Shown here in pieces: positions 35,276-44,602 of a DNA stretch of 52,112 nt. The position numbers were made by a program, and so were the translations under genes. A model generated the notes under the pieces. That model did no database searches. It had not been told where the DNA came from and saw only the letters and a list, made by a program, of their open reading frames with translations. Origin of the DNA: Betaproteobacteria bacterium (GTDB lineage: Bacteria; Pseudomonadota; Gammaproteobacteria; Burkholderiales; Thiobacteraceae); the NCBI GenBank assembly GCA_024641855.1, contig JAHECG010000006.1:12217-64328 (forward strand). Reading direction: 5' to 3'. Numbering within the stretch: position 1 is the stretch's first letter; each line of letters starts with the position of its first letter.

Positions 35276-35393
35276 CCCCCTTGGAGTTCTGTCAATAACT
35301 GTACGATTAGGCGCCCTGCATTTTTTATATCGAATGGGTTAGTATGAATCACGAACTATAACTACACGCGACAATACCTTTGGGGAGCAGGTG

Positions 35394-38300
35394 ATGATCG
35401 GCATCATTCGAGCGGAAGATCTTGATCGATGGGCATCCCGAATTACGACGGCACATGAGTTCCCCCGGTTAGTTAGGCTTCTCGTACATGCGACTTCTCG
35501 TCGGCTGACACAGATCGATTTCCCGGCTGACGAGGCTGTCCGCTTAGGCGGGTGGGATGGAAAGGTGTTTACGGAGGAGCCTTCTCCTTTTGTTCCAGAT
35601 GGTTTTTCCGCTTGGGAGCTCGGTACTAATCGGGATTCGCGGACTAAAGCTAACGGTGATTACGACAAACGAACCAAGAATCCGCTAGGCGTAGACATGA
35701 GTCAGGCGACATTTGTTTTTGCAACGCCACGCCGCTGGCCCGGTAGGGATGCCTGGGTCGAAGAGAAACGAGCGCAAGGAAAGTGGGCTGATGTAATTGC
35801 CTTTGACGCGGAAAACTTCGTGCAGTGGCTAGAATTTGCACCGGCAGTTTCGGCGTGGCTTGCGCCGCTGGTGGGAAGCGTGCCACCAGATGCGCGTGCA
35901 TTGGAAACTGTGTGTGATGAATATAGGACTGCAACTAAGCCTGCGCTCGATCTGTCCGGTCTTCTAATTGGTCGCGATTCCGAACGGTCAATGTTGCTCG
36001 CTTTCTTGCAGGGGCCTCCTGTGGTGGTCGAGATATCTGCAACGACAGTTGCTGAGGTTGCGGCTTTTATCGGTGCATCCATCGAGACCTTGCCCGAGAA
36101 CGAACGCGATTCCCTTTGGGCTCGCGCGATCTGGGTTGATTCAAATGATGGTCTTCGTGCTATCGCGGTTTCGGACCGCCCTTTGATCGTCGTCGCTTCC
36201 AGCGAATTACAAAGTATTGGCCCCCAACATCACTTCGTCAAGGCAAGCTCAAGTCGCGGTAGCGTCACGGGTAACGCCATAGAACTTGGCGCTCAGTCCA
36301 TTTCGGCGCTTGTCGAATACTTTGCCAAACAGGGGTTGGATCGAAATGAAGCCTATGAGCGATGCCAAGAGGCCGGGGGTTACCTTGAACGTGTGCGCCA
36401 CACGTTGCTTGTAGTTACGTCGCCCACACCTGAATGGGTGGTTCCTATGGTAGGAGTTGCCGTGGCTTTTGCGATTCTCATTGGGGAATGGGACGATTCA
36501 TATGAGGCGGACAGAGCTGTCGTTTCAGCGATTGCCGGTGTCGAATATGAGCAGTTCGTGCGCGCGATCACGCCATTCCAATTAGGGCCGTTGCCGTTGA
36601 TCAGTCGTGCTGGAACTGTATGGAAAGTTTACGCGAGAGTATCGGCATGGAAACAACTAGAACCTTTGCTTACGACACGTCAATTCGAAGCGTTCTTGGA
36701 GTCTTTGCATAGCGTTCTGCTGGAAGCAGACCCTCGTTTCGAACTGATACCGGAGGAGCGTTGGATGGCCAATGTACACGGCAAGCGTCGTACACACTCT
36801 GAGCACCTGCGAAATGGTCTCGCAGGAGGGATGGTACATGCCGCGGTGCTCGGTCGGGATGAATCCGCTTGTTATGCTGGCCAGCGTGCCCAGAGATCGA
36901 TTGATAACGCTTGTCACAAGTTGTTCGAATTTCGTGGCGAGAAGAATTTTTGGCGACGCATTCGCGGTGAGTTGAGGGAACTCGCAGAGGCGGCACCCGA
37001 ACAGTTTTTAACTGCCATCGAAGCTGATCTGGCAGACTCAGAACCGCAGGTATTAGATTTGTTTGAAGAAGAAGGGGAAAATGGGGCCTGTCTTCACGCA
37101 GATCTCTTGTGGGCCTTAGAATTGCTTGTCTGGGCTCCGGAATATGTGGGCCGCGCTGCGTTTGTTCTCGCGGCGCTTGCAGAACGCGATCCAGGAGGAC
37201 GCTGGTCCAATCGTCCGTCCTCATCGCTAACAGCAATGCTTTTGCCGAAACAACCTCAGTGCGGCGCGACCATGTCTGAGCGTAAGGGTCTATTTATTCT
37301 AATTACGCAGCGCTTTCACAATGCGGGATGGAATCTCGGCAAAGCTTTGATGAACACACAGATGTCCATCATAAACAATAACAAACGTACGACACTGCGC
37401 GCTTGGTCTCCGGAAATGGAGCGCAAGCCTGTGCTCACAGCCGATTTCTGGATTGAGATACAGGGCATCTCGGAGCGGATGCTCGAACTTGCGGGTACAG
37501 GCACGAATCGTTGGTACTTCTTGCTGTCCAGCTTGAACTCTTTTATGCCGCCTCTTAAAGAGCGCGTTCTCAGTGGGGCTGAGCAACTTGTTCGCCAGAT
37601 TGAAGGGGATGATCGATTGTTGTTTTGGTCGTCACTCCGCAAGCTTCTTCATCGACACAACCAATTCAGCAAGAAGGAAAAAGTCGAGTGGGTGTATTCG
37701 AGGGAAATTCTTGATCGGTTGGAATTGCTCTACGAATCGCTCACTCCCGAGGATCCTATCAGTCAGTTGGCATGGCTCTTTACCTTTCATGTCGAGCGGC
37801 CAACAGATGTTGCAACTGATTGGCATGAAGAACAGGAAAAAACTCGTGTGGCACAGGCAAAGGCTGCGGAAAAGCTTGCGAGCATGGATTTGAATGCGTT
37901 GGTTGAGGCGCTGCCACGTTTTGAGAACCACCGTATGCTCGGTTACTGCCTCGGTCTTAGTTCCTGCGCGGAGCTAATCGAATCCAGCTTGCTGCGGCTA
38001 TGCTCCGCGAGCGTGAATGAGCAAGAGCGAGAACTCACGCGCGGCTTTTCCTTGGCCCGCTACGAGTCTGAACCCGAAGGTTTCTTGTGCCGATGGTGTT
38101 CAAAAGAAAGTCAAGATTTCATATCCGAACAAGCCGCGGCAACAATGCTCCAAGGTCTTCCATCGTCGCCCGATATCTGGGATATAGTCGAAGCAGTCGG
38201 CAAGCTCTGCCATGATTCTTTTTGGAAAGGGGTCTACATTCATATCTTCGGTCGTATGAGCGAAGCTGAACGGGCAGCAAGAAATCTCCTTTCGGTAGGG

Positions 38301-39161
38301 CGGGCTTTGTCTGCAATTGATCTCCTGGCCGCAAATACAAATAACGACTGGCTTGCAGGAGACGGAGACGTACGGCTCATAGTCGAGGTGCTTAGGGCTG
38401 GGGTCATCGAGGTGAGCGACAATCCCAGTTACGGCCAGCGCATCGCGAGCGACATCGCCCAGCTCATCAAAGCGCTCGCAGATTCAAAACGCCTTGAGGC
38501 TAGCGAACTGATGCATCTTGAGTGGATCTATTTTGAGGTGTTGGAGTATCAGGCTCAACACGACCTTGTCATTTTCCAACATCTGATTTCCGACCCCAAA
38601 CTACTGCTTCAACTGATATCGCTCATATACCTTCCGGAAGGGGAATCGCGAGAAGGGCGGACGGAGCCCACAGAAGGTGAACGAGGAGCGGCGACGCAGG
38701 CGTGGCGTATCCTTCACGACTGGAAACCATTTGTGGGTATTTCACCGCAGGATATGTTGTCATCCAAAGAGCTTGCAGTAATCGTTGAGCGGGTGCGCCA
38801 CCTGGCCACAGAAAGGCGTCACTCGGGAATAGTGGACGAGCACCTTGGAAAAGCTATGGCAAGCTCACCGTTCGGAACGGATGGAGTCTGGCCGCACGAG
38901 TCTGTTCGTGAGGTTCTTGAGCGCTATAACTCGGTGTCGTTGGCTGACGGGTTTGTGATTGGTAAGCGGAGCCTACGTGGCGTTACATCGCGCTCTCCTG
39001 GCGATGGCGGCGAGCAAGAGCGGCAACTCGCGGCACAGTACGAAACGTGGCAGCGGGCATTGGCGGCAAATAATCCATTGACTTCAGCACTGCTTGGCCG
39101 GCTTGCAGAGGGCTACCGCTCGGACGCTGTCAGGGAAGATGTCCGGGCCAAAAATCATTAG
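35394..39161 (+). CDS. Giant island cargo protein: nuclease-like N-terminus and NTPase-like domain, unknown
   Basis: This 1255-residue soluble protein is the last gene before attR, the usual place for accessory cargo. Counting from GTG 35391, residues 53-90 (GGWDG, VPDGFSAWELGTN, then K86) resemble the core of a PD-(D/E)XK-type nuclease with D56 and E76. Residues 192-340 begin LIGRDSERSMLLAFL, like STAND-type NTPases, but the Walker A Lys/Thr motif is replaced by PPVVVEISATTVAEV. About 900 helical residues follow with no recognised repeat. GGGGAG is 6 nt before ATG 35394; a GTG at 35391 is also possible. The size and layout resemble large anti-phage sensors. This role is inferred. Confidence 0.8.
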   Translation: MIGIIRAEDLDRWASRITTAHEFPRLVRLLVHATSRRLTQIDFPADEAVRLGGWDGKVFTEEPSPFVPDGFSAWELGTNRDSRTKANGDYDKRTKNPLGVDMSQATFVFATPRRWPGRDAWVEEKRAQGKWADVIAFDAENFVQWLEFAPAVSAWLAPLVGSVPPDARALETVCDEYRTATKPALDLSGLLIGRDSERSMLLAFLQGPPVVVEISATTVAEVAAFIGASIETLPENERDSLWARAIWVDSNDGLRAIAVSDRPLIVVASSELQSIGPQHHFVKASSSRGSVTGNAIELGAQSISALVEYFAKQGLDRNEAYERCQEAGGYLERVRHTLLVVTSPTPEWVVPMVGVAVAFAILIGEWDDSYEADRAVVSAIAGVEYEQFVRAITPFQLGPLPLISRAGTVWKVYARVSAWKQLEPLLTTRQFEAFLESLHSVLLEADPRFELIPEERWMANVHGKRRTHSEHLRNGLAGGMVHAAVLGRDESACYAGQRAQRSIDNACHKLFEFRGEKNFWRRIRGELRELAEAAPEQFLTAIEADLADSEPQVLDLFEEEGENGACLHADLLWALELLVWAPEYVGRAAFVLAALAERDPGGRWSNRPSSSLTAMLLPKQPQCGATMSERKGLFILITQRFHNAGWNLGKALMNTQMSIINNNKRTTLRAWSPEMERKPVLTADFWIEIQGISERMLELAGTGTNRWYFLLSSLNSFMPPLKERVLSGAEQLVRQIEGDDRLLFWSSLRKLLHRHNQFSKKEKVEWVYSREILDRLELLYESLTPEDPISQLAWLFTFHVERPTDVATDWHEEQEKTRVAQAKAAEKLASMDLNALVEALPRFENHRMLGYCLGLSSCAELIESSLLRLCSASVNEQERELTRGFSLARYESEPEGFLCRWCSKESQDFISEQAAATMLQGLPSSPDIWDIVEAVGKLCHDSFWKGVYIHIFGRMSEAERAARNLLSVGRALSAIDLLAANTNNDWLAGDGDVRLIVEVLRAGVIEVSDNPSYGQRIASDIAQLIKALADSKRLEASELMHLEWIYFEVLEYQAQHDLVIFQHLISDPKLLLQLISLIYLPEGESREGRTEPTEGERGAATQAWRILHDWKPFVGISPQDMLSSKELAVIVERVRHLATERRHSGIVDEHLGKAMASSPFGTDGVWPHESVREVLERYNSVSLADGFVIGKRSLRGVTSRSPGDGGEQERQLAAQYETWQRALAANNPLTSALLGRLAEGYRSDAVREDVRAKNH

Positions 39162-39233
39162 GTTGGCGCAAATTTCCCAAGCTTCGGTTGCCACTTTTGT
39201 TTTGGGCCGCTCAGCTAATTGCTGGCATTTTTT

Positions 39234-39251
39234 GTCTACATATCGTCTACA
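39234..39251. promoter_or_regulatory. Paired GTCTACA motifs at the right end, candidate Int arm sites
   Basis: GTCTACA at 39234-39240 and 39245-39251, again 11 bp apart, mirrors the pair beside the integrase gene and lies about 36 bp inside attR. Confidence 0.6.
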
Positions 39252-39286
39252 TAAACAAAAATGGCTTGGCGGTTAAATGGCTAACC

Positions 39287-39343
39287 CATTGAATTTATGG
39301 TGCCGGCAAAAGGAATTGAACCCTCGACCTTCTGATTACAAAT
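39287..39343. repeat. attR core (overlaps tRNA-Thr 3' half)
   Basis: These 57 bp are identical to 28402-28458. They include the 3' 46 nt of the tRNA gene and about 11 bp downstream of it, so integration leaves the tRNA intact. Confidence 0.92.
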
Positions 39344-39373
39344 CAGCTGCTCTACCAACTGAGCTATGCCGGC
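39298..39373 (-). tRNA. tRNA-Thr (anticodon TGT)
   Basis: The minus strand folds into a 76-nt cloverleaf: acceptor GCCGGCA paired with TGCCGGC (last base pairs aside), the D-arm GCTCAGTTGGTAGAGC, anticodon arm CTGATTTGTAATCAG with TGT, T-arm GAGGGTTCAATTC, and an encoded CCA end. It reads ACA codons. It is the integration target of the island. Confidence 0.96.
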
Positions 39374-39529
39374 ACGAACTGCGTATTATAGGGCTTGGAG
39401 CGCTTCTTCGGAAGTGTCGTACGTTGGTCAGCTCAATCATTGATGCGGAAGGGTGTTGACTAAAGATTGAAAAAGCAGAAATTCGAGTATATTATTAACC
39501 GCTTATTTACTTAAGGTGCGGAGTGGCTT

Positions 39530-39856
39530 ATGTTCGGGATGTCAATTCAAGAGGTTGATGCATTTGGTTTGGAACAAATGCGTGAGCAGAGCGAGGTGGT
39601 GTTGATTGATGTGCGAACCGATGTTGAGTTTGCGCAGGGTTCGATTCGGGGCGCGAAGCATATGCCCTTACATATGCTGCCATTGGTTGCCGATCAAATA
39701 GAGAATGAGCGACCTGTGATTTTAATCTGTCGTAGCGGAGCGCGTTCGGCGCAGGCCTGTGCTTTCCTGGCGTCCAAAGGGTTCACCAACGTGTACAACT
39801 TACGTGGCGGAGTGATGGGGTGGGCGCAGGCGGGAATGGCGCTGGCGGCGGCTTAA
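39530..39856 (+). CDS. Single-domain rhodanese sulfurtransferase
   Basis: This 108-residue protein has the rhodanese fold with DVRTDVEFAQGSIRGAKHMP and the active loop CRSGARS, whose Cys carries a persulfide. Position just before tusA and dsrE matches the rhd-tusA-dsrE set of sulfur oxidisers, where sulfane sulfur is handed from one protein to the next in the cytoplasm. GGAG lies 6 nt before the ATG. Confidence 0.93.
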   Translation: MFGMSIQEVDAFGLEQMREQSEVVLIDVRTDVEFAQGSIRGAKHMPLHMLPLVADQIENERPVILICRSGARSAQACAFLASKGFTNVYNLRGGVMGWAQAGMALAAA

Positions 39857-39947
39857 GTTGGCTGGTTGCGCCTCAGGTCTAAGTAGATCAAAATGGCGGT
39901 CTTTGATTCTGATAGTTTTGTTTGTTGTACTTTTCTAGGAGATAAAA

Positions 39948-40175
39948 ATGAATTTTGATAAAGAACTCGATGCGCGCGGCTTAAACTGCCCGTTGCCAAT
40001 TTTGCGCACCAAAAAAACCCTAGCGGAATTGACGGGTGGTCAAGTACTGAAAATTGTGTCGACTGACCCAGGCTCCGTGAAAGATTTCCAAGCTTTTGCC
40101 AAACAAACCGGCAATGAGCTGCTGTCCTCCACCGAAGGTGGTGGCGAGTTTGTTTTCTTCATGAAGAAAAAATAA
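39948..40175 (+). CDS. tusA: TusA-family sulfur carrier protein
   Basis: This 75-residue protein has the TusA core LDARGLNCPLPILRTKK, with the sulfur-binding Cys in CPxP. In sulfur oxidisers TusA delivers sulfane sulfur to the oxidation enzymes. It lies 91 bp after the rhodanese gene and 83 bp before the DsrE-like gene. AGGAG precedes its ATG. Confidence 0.95.
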   Translation: MNFDKELDARGLNCPLPILRTKKTLAELTGGQVLKIVSTDPGSVKDFQAFAKQTGNELLSSTEGGGEFVFFMKKK

Positions 40176-40258
40176 AAATTAAAATAGAGTTAATGGTTTT
40201 ACGCGCAAAAGTTGAACAGCGGCGAGCGGAAATTTAATCCGAATTTTAGGAGACAATA

Positions 40259-40765
40259 ATGTCAAAGAAACTCGCAATTATTGCGACTAAGGGAACGCTT
40301 GATTGGGCTTACCCACCGCTTATTTTGGCATCCACCGCCGCTGCGTTGGACTATGAAGTACAAATCTTTTTCACATTTTACGGTTTGCAAATGTTGCGCA
40401 AGGATCTGGGCGGGTTGAAAGTCAGCCCCTTGGGCAATCCGGGCATGCCAATGAAGATGCCATTTGGCCCGCAGTGGTTTCGCGGGATCAACTGGAATAT
40501 CCCGAATGCCATACAAGCAATCATTCCAGGATTTGAATCCTTGGCCACGACCTTGATGAAGCAAACCATCAAAAATAACGGTGTGGCAAGTATCGAAACC
40601 TTGCGCGATGTTTGTGTCGAATCGGGTGTCAAAATCATTGCTTGTCAGATGACTGTCGATTTGTTCGGGTTTGAACATAGCGATTTCATCGATAACATCG
40701 AGTTTGGCGGAGCGGCAACATTCTTTGAATTTGCCGGTGAAACCGATATTTGCTTGTATATTTAG
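40259..40765 (+). CDS. dsrE: DsrE-family sulfurtransferase (DsrE3A-like)
   Basis: This 168-residue protein has the DsrE/F/H-like fold: MSKKLAIIATKGTLDWAYPP, and the conserved Cys in VKIIACQMTVDLFGF near the end. The length and the single Cys match DsrE3A, which accepts sulfur together with TusA and rhodanese. GGAG precedes the ATG. A strong terminator follows, so rhd-tusA-dsrE is its own unit. Confidence 0.9.
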   Translation: MSKKLAIIATKGTLDWAYPPLILASTAAALDYEVQIFFTFYGLQMLRKDLGGLKVSPLGNPGMPMKMPFGPQWFRGINWNIPNAIQAIIPGFESLATTLMKQTIKNNGVASIETLRDVCVESGVKIIACQMTVDLFGFEHSDFIDNIEFGGAATFFEFAGETDICLYI

Positions 40766-40787
40766 AGACGATCGATAGCAGTATTAG

Positions 40788-40826
40788 CGGCCAGATGGTT
40801 CACTCCATCTGGCCGTTGTCTTTTTT
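40788..40826 (+). terminator. Rho-independent terminator after dsrE
   Basis: CGGCCAGATGG and CCATCTGGCCG form a perfect 11-bp stem with a 6-nt loop, followed by TTGTCTTTTTT. Confidence 0.9.
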
Positions 40827-40908
40827 AGCGTAGGCATTAAGAATGCAGACGAAGAATAAAGCCATGTTGTAAAATTGTTGCTTGCAGCATAAAGGGAAGG
40901 TTAAGAGC

Positions 40909-41346
40909 ATGGCCATCGTGCGCGGCTGTCAGTTGCCGGATGATTTGTTTTATCACGTCGATAGCAATGTGTGGGCGCGTCTTGAGAGTGACGGGTCTAT
41001 CATCGTCGGCATGACCGCATATGCTTGTTCCTTGGCGGGGCAACTGGTTGCAGCCACGCCTAAAAAGATCGGCAAGGAAATTGAGCAGAAACAAACGATT
41101 TGTACAGTCGAGTCGGGCAAGTGGGTGGGGCCGATCAAGGCGCCGGTGAGCGGCCAGTTGATTGAGATTAATGAACCTGCAATCGACAAACCCACCTTGA
41201 TCAATGAAGATCCTTATGGCCGAGGTTGGGTGGCAAAAATTCAGCCCAAGCGTTGGGACGTAGAAAAAGCCAGCTTGGTCACCGGTGCCGAAATTGCGGC
41301 GGTATTTGAAGCCAAAATGAACACCGATGGCTTTGGCGGCTGCTGA
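40909..41346 (+). CDS. lbpA: GcvH-like lipoate-binding protein of the sulfur-oxidation type
   Basis: This 145-residue protein has the lipoyl-domain fold of GcvH with VESGKW, where K71 should carry the lipoate. The presence of lipoate-assembly genes beside it and no glycine cleavage genes identifies it as LbpA, which carries sulfur intermediates for the sHdr complex. GATTAAG-like purine-rich sequence precedes ATG 40909; the frame extends to a TTG at 40882. It starts the lbpA-lipS2-lpl-lipT-lipS1 operon. Confidence 0.88.
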   Translation: MAIVRGCQLPDDLFYHVDSNVWARLESDGSIIVGMTAYACSLAGQLVAATPKKIGKEIEQKQTICTVESGKWVGPIKAPVSGQLIEINEPAIDKPTLINEDPYGRGWVAKIQPKRWDVEKASLVTGAEIAAVFEAKMNTDGFGGC

Positions 41347-41354
41347 ATCGCAGC

Positions 41355-42458
41355 ATGCGTCCCTGGTTGGAAATCACGCAAGAGATTGAATCGCTACAGG
41401 GCGTTGAGTTGGATGCTGACTGCGTCGGCGAGATGCAACGGCAGCAGCAAACTCGAGGGATACAACCCCCGATTCATTTTCACACCCCGTCGTTTAAATG
41501 CTACGAAACTTCGGAAATTCCCAAACAGCAAAGCGCGTGTAGCAAAAGCACCTGGCCCGCAATTTCAATTACAGGCGGTGACTGTAAGCTCGCATGCGAC
41601 CATTGCAAAGCTAAAATTCTCGAGCCCATGATCGCGGCGCGTACGCCGCAAGCGTTATGGCGTGAGGTGCAGGAACAAATCGCCGCTGGTGCGCAAGGGA
41701 TGCTGCTAAGCGGTGGCTCGAATCAGCGCAATGAAGTGGAGTATGGGCCGTATTACACAACGATACGCCGCATCAAAGAAACTTTTCCGACATTCAAAAT
41801 TGCGCTGCATACCGCGCTTGTGGATTTCGATACCGCGCGACGAATGCAAGATGCAGGTATTGACGCCGCAATGATGGATGTCATTGGTGCCCAGGATACG
41901 ATTACCCAGGTCTATCATCTGAAGCGCAACGTCGATGATTTTGAACGTGCCTTGGAATACTTGGTTTCTACAAAAATGAAAGTGGTTCCGCATATCGTAC
42001 TCGGTTTGCACTATGGACATTTGCTGGGCGAATGGAATGCACTAGAAATGATTCAGCGGCATCGACCGAATGCCTTAGTGCTGGTGGTGGTCATGCCGAT
42101 TTATGCATCGGCACAACGTCCCTTTATTACGCCCGACGCGCATGCAATCGGCAGATTTTTTCTGGATGCGCGTGCGGCGTTACCGGAGATACCGTTGTTG
42201 CTAGGATGTGCTCGGCCACCGGGTCGTGTGAAAACGCAAATTGATGCTTATGCCGTGATGGCCGGATTGAACGGAATTGCACACCCTGCTGAGGGAATGG
42301 TGGAACTGGCCCAATGTTTACACCGTGAGACACACGTAACGCCCAGTTGTTGTTCGATTGCGCTTGGCGATGAGGCTCTGGTATGGGCGCAAGTTGACGA
42401 GCGCCAGCAACGGCAACGTTTCGCCAGTCTGAATAACATCCGTATTGCGGTTCAATAA
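41355..42458 (+). CDS. lipS2: Radical SAM protein, probable LipS2-type lipoyl synthase component
   Basis: This 367-residue protein has SITGGDCKLACDHCKAK with the CxxxCxxC [4Fe-4S] cluster motif, then GAQGMLLSGGSNQR. The COG1856-like pattern resembles the archaeal protein that makes half of a two-part lipoyl synthase; in sulfur oxidisers LipS1 and LipS2 together insert sulfur into bound octanoate. It begins 8 bp after lbpA and ends 3 bp before the ligase gene. Which of the two LipS it is rests on memory of the families. Confidence 0.75.
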   Translation: MRPWLEITQEIESLQGVELDADCVGEMQRQQQTRGIQPPIHFHTPSFKCYETSEIPKQQSACSKSTWPAISITGGDCKLACDHCKAKILEPMIAARTPQALWREVQEQIAAGAQGMLLSGGSNQRNEVEYGPYYTTIRRIKETFPTFKIALHTALVDFDTARRMQDAGIDAAMMDVIGAQDTITQVYHLKRNVDDFERALEYLVSTKMKVVPHIVLGLHYGHLLGEWNALEMIQRHRPNALVLVVVMPIYASAQRPFITPDAHAIGRFFLDARAALPEIPLLLGCARPPGRVKTQIDAYAVMAGLNGIAHPAEGMVELAQCLHRETHVTPSCCSIALGDEALVWAQVDERQQRQRFASLNNIRIAVQ

Positions 42459-42461
42459 TCG

Positions 42462-43532
42462 ATGAATAAAACGTGGCGCATCTTGGATACTGGCCTGCGG
42501 CGGGCGGCGGAAAATATCGCGCTGAACCGCGCGCTGCTTGAAGCCCGACAAGCGGGCGAAGCGCCAAGCACTTTACGTTTTTTGCGCTTCATGCCTTCAG
42601 CCCTTCTGGGTTTTCATCAAAGTGCGGAACAAGAGCTGAATCTCGATTATTGTCATGCGCAGGGTATTACGATCCAGCGGCGGATTACCGGTGGCGGCGC
42701 GATTTTTTTCGATGAAACGCAGTTGGGCTGGGAGTTGTATCTGCATCGGAGCGATCTTGCTTGTGCCGATATGCAGGCGATTTCGCAGCGCATTTGCACT
42801 GCAGCGGCACGAGGTATTCAAGCATTAGGCGTCGATGCACAATATCGTCCACGCAATGACATCGAGGTAGATGGACGGAAAATTTCCGGCTCGGGCGGCG
42901 CGTTTGATGGCGATGCGCTGTTATTTCAAGGCACGCTGCTGATTCAATTCGATGTGGAAAAGATGTTGCGAGTGTTGCGCATTCCCGCCGAAAAGTTATC
43001 GGATAAGGCCATTGCCTCGGCCCGCGAGCGAGTGGCTAACTTGGCGGACCTTTTGGGCGCGGCACCGGATTTGGCTGAGGTGCAGGTGCAACTTCAAGCG
43101 GCATTTGCTGCGGCGTTTAATATCGAGTTTGCTGCGGGCGATTTATCCGAGCAAGAGCAAGCACGATTTGAGACGGCCTTGGCGGAAATTGATAGCGCGG
43201 ACTGGGTCAATTTGATGCAGCGTCCGCGCGCCGATAAGCCACTGTTAGAAGCGGCCATCAAATTTCCAGCTGGCTTGGTGCAAGTGCGCGTGCACTACGA
43301 TGCAGTGCGTGCGCGGATTCAACAGTTGTGGTTTTCTGGCGATTACTTCATCAGCCCGCGGCGCACCATCGCCGACTTGGAAGCCTGTTTGCGCGATAGC
43401 GATGCACGTCGCTTGCGACAAAACGTGGCGACGTTTTTCGCTGAGCGCAATGTCGATATGCTAGGGTTGTGTGCAGAAAATTTCAGTGCGGTGATTGAAG
43501 CCGCCCTCGCGCAACAGGTCACTGCTTCGTGA
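42462..43532 (+). CDS. Lipoate-protein ligase, sLpl(AB)-type
   Basis: This 356-residue protein is an LplA-type ligase: RRITGGGAIFFDETQLGWEL and a lysine in DGRKISGSGGAF bind the adenylated acid, and a C-terminal domain (residues about 260-350, KFPAGLVQVRVHYD) looks like the fused accessory domain of sLpl(AB). It would attach octanoate or lipoate to LbpA. It overlaps lipT by 4 bp. Confidence 0.87.
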   Translation: MNKTWRILDTGLRRAAENIALNRALLEARQAGEAPSTLRFLRFMPSALLGFHQSAEQELNLDYCHAQGITIQRRITGGGAIFFDETQLGWELYLHRSDLACADMQAISQRICTAAARGIQALGVDAQYRPRNDIEVDGRKISGSGGAFDGDALLFQGTLLIQFDVEKMLRVLRIPAEKLSDKAIASARERVANLADLLGAAPDLAEVQVQLQAAFAAAFNIEFAAGDLSEQEQARFETALAEIDSADWVNLMQRPRADKPLLEAAIKFPAGLVQVRVHYDAVRARIQQLWFSGDYFISPRRTIADLEACLRDSDARRLRQNVATFFAERNVDMLGLCAENFSAVIEAALAQQVTAS

Positions 43533-44602
43533 GCATGCTCAAACAAGTCGATGTGTTGGTCGTAGGGCTCGGTCCCGCAGGAGGTGCAGCGGCTTCCGCG
43601 GCAGCCAGCGCAGGACTTTCCGTACTCGCGATTGAGCGTAAACATCAAATCGGCGTGCCGGTGCAATGTGCGGAATTCATTCCGCTGCCTATCGGACGAT
43701 ATGCGCAAACCGCTGGCGTCTTGCAGCAACGGATTAGCGGTATGACTAGTCACTTACCCACGGGACTAAATGCGACAAGCGCGTTGCCGGGTTTGATGGT
43801 CGATCGTGCAGCATTTGATCAAGCCTTAGCACAACAAGCTGTAGCGCAGGGCGCTGAATTGTGGGGCGAATGTCGCTTAGTGCGGCTGGATGCGCAACGA
43901 TGCTGCGCAGTGGTAAATACGCCGACGGGTGCAACTGAAATAACTTACCGACTGTTGATCGCTGCCGATGGCCCGCATTCCAGCGTGGCCGCCAGTTTAA
44001 ATTTACCCGCTTTGGAAACGGTGTATTCACGACAGTACACCGTGCCTTTACACAAGCCGCTGGAGAATACCGAAGTGTGGTTGTCTGCGGATTTTCCAGG
44101 CGGGTATGCTTGGTTGTTTCCCAGTGGGATGCGCGCCAATTTGGGCGCGGGCGCCGATAAACGCTTCACACACGATTTAAAACAACCATTGGATGCATTG
44201 CACCACAGCTTGATTGAGCAAGGCATCGTTGGGGCAGACATCATTAGTCTCACCGGTGGCTTGATTCCAGTTGGCGGCTTGCGAGCTGAACTAGTGTTGG
44301 GAAATATTTTGTTCGTTGGCGATGCGGCCGGCTTGACACACCCCATCACCGGTGCGGGTATTGCGGCTGCGGTAGCTTCCGGTGAGCTTGCCGGTGAAGC
44401 AGCTGCGCACTATCTTCAGGAGCACCAAAGAGAAGCCTTGGTGGATTACGAAAACGAAATTCGTGAACGTTATACACCAAGTTTACAGCATGCACTGGCG
44501 CGGCGACGCCAGCGAGACGAGGATTGGCAGACAGGCATGAACGATGCGCAGCATCGTCAAGCTTGGATTGCTTTCCCCGAATACTTCGAGGAGGTCCTGT
44601 GA
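43529..44602 (+). CDS. lipT: FAD-dependent oxidoreductase, LipT-like
   Basis: This 357-residue flavoprotein has the N-terminal Rossmann motif VGLGPAGGAAASAAASAG, a Cys in VQCAEFI and the second FAD site LFVGDAAGLTHPITGAGI, typical of the geranylgeranyl-reductase-type family. In the sulfur-oxidation lipoate cluster LipT is thought to supply electrons for the radical SAM proteins. It starts at GTG 43529, inside the stop of the ligase gene (GTGA), and its own stop overlaps the next start. Confidence 0.83.
   Translation: MSMLKQVDVLVVGLGPAGGAAASAAASAGLSVLAIERKHQIGVPVQCAEFIPLPIGRYAQTAGVLQQRISGMTSHLPTGLNATSALPGLMVDRAAFDQALAQQAVAQGAELWGECRLVRLDAQRCCAVVNTPTGATEITYRLLIAADGPHSSVAASLNLPALETVYSRQYTVPLHKPLENTEVWLSADFPGGYAWLFPSGMRANLGAGADKRFTHDLKQPLDALHHSLIEQGIVGADIISLTGGLIPVGGLRAELVLGNILFVGDAAGLTHPITGAGIAAAVASGELAGEAAAHYLQEHQREALVDYENEIRERYTPSLQHALARRRQRDEDWQTGMNDAQHRQAWIAFPEYFEEVL

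Larger units (their letters stand above)
28402..39343. mobile_element. 10.9-kb integrative element in tRNA-Thr
   Basis: Identical 57-bp repeats at 28402-28458 and 39287-39343 bound the region, and the right copy is the 3' half of an intact tRNA-Thr. A tyrosine integrase sits next to the left repeat. The interior has an AlpA/Xis-like gene, a phage-type HUH replication endonuclease and unrecognised genes, but no capsid, tail, packaging or conjugation genes. This fits a phage-satellite-like or replicating genomic island rather than a full prophage. Confidence 0.92.

Noticed and set aside
28402-39343. Complete prophage
   Set aside because: No capsid, terminase, tail or lysis genes are present between the att repeats.
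40882-40908. TTG start for lbpA
   Set aside because: The family N-terminus begins at ATG 40909 and the added residues are not typical.
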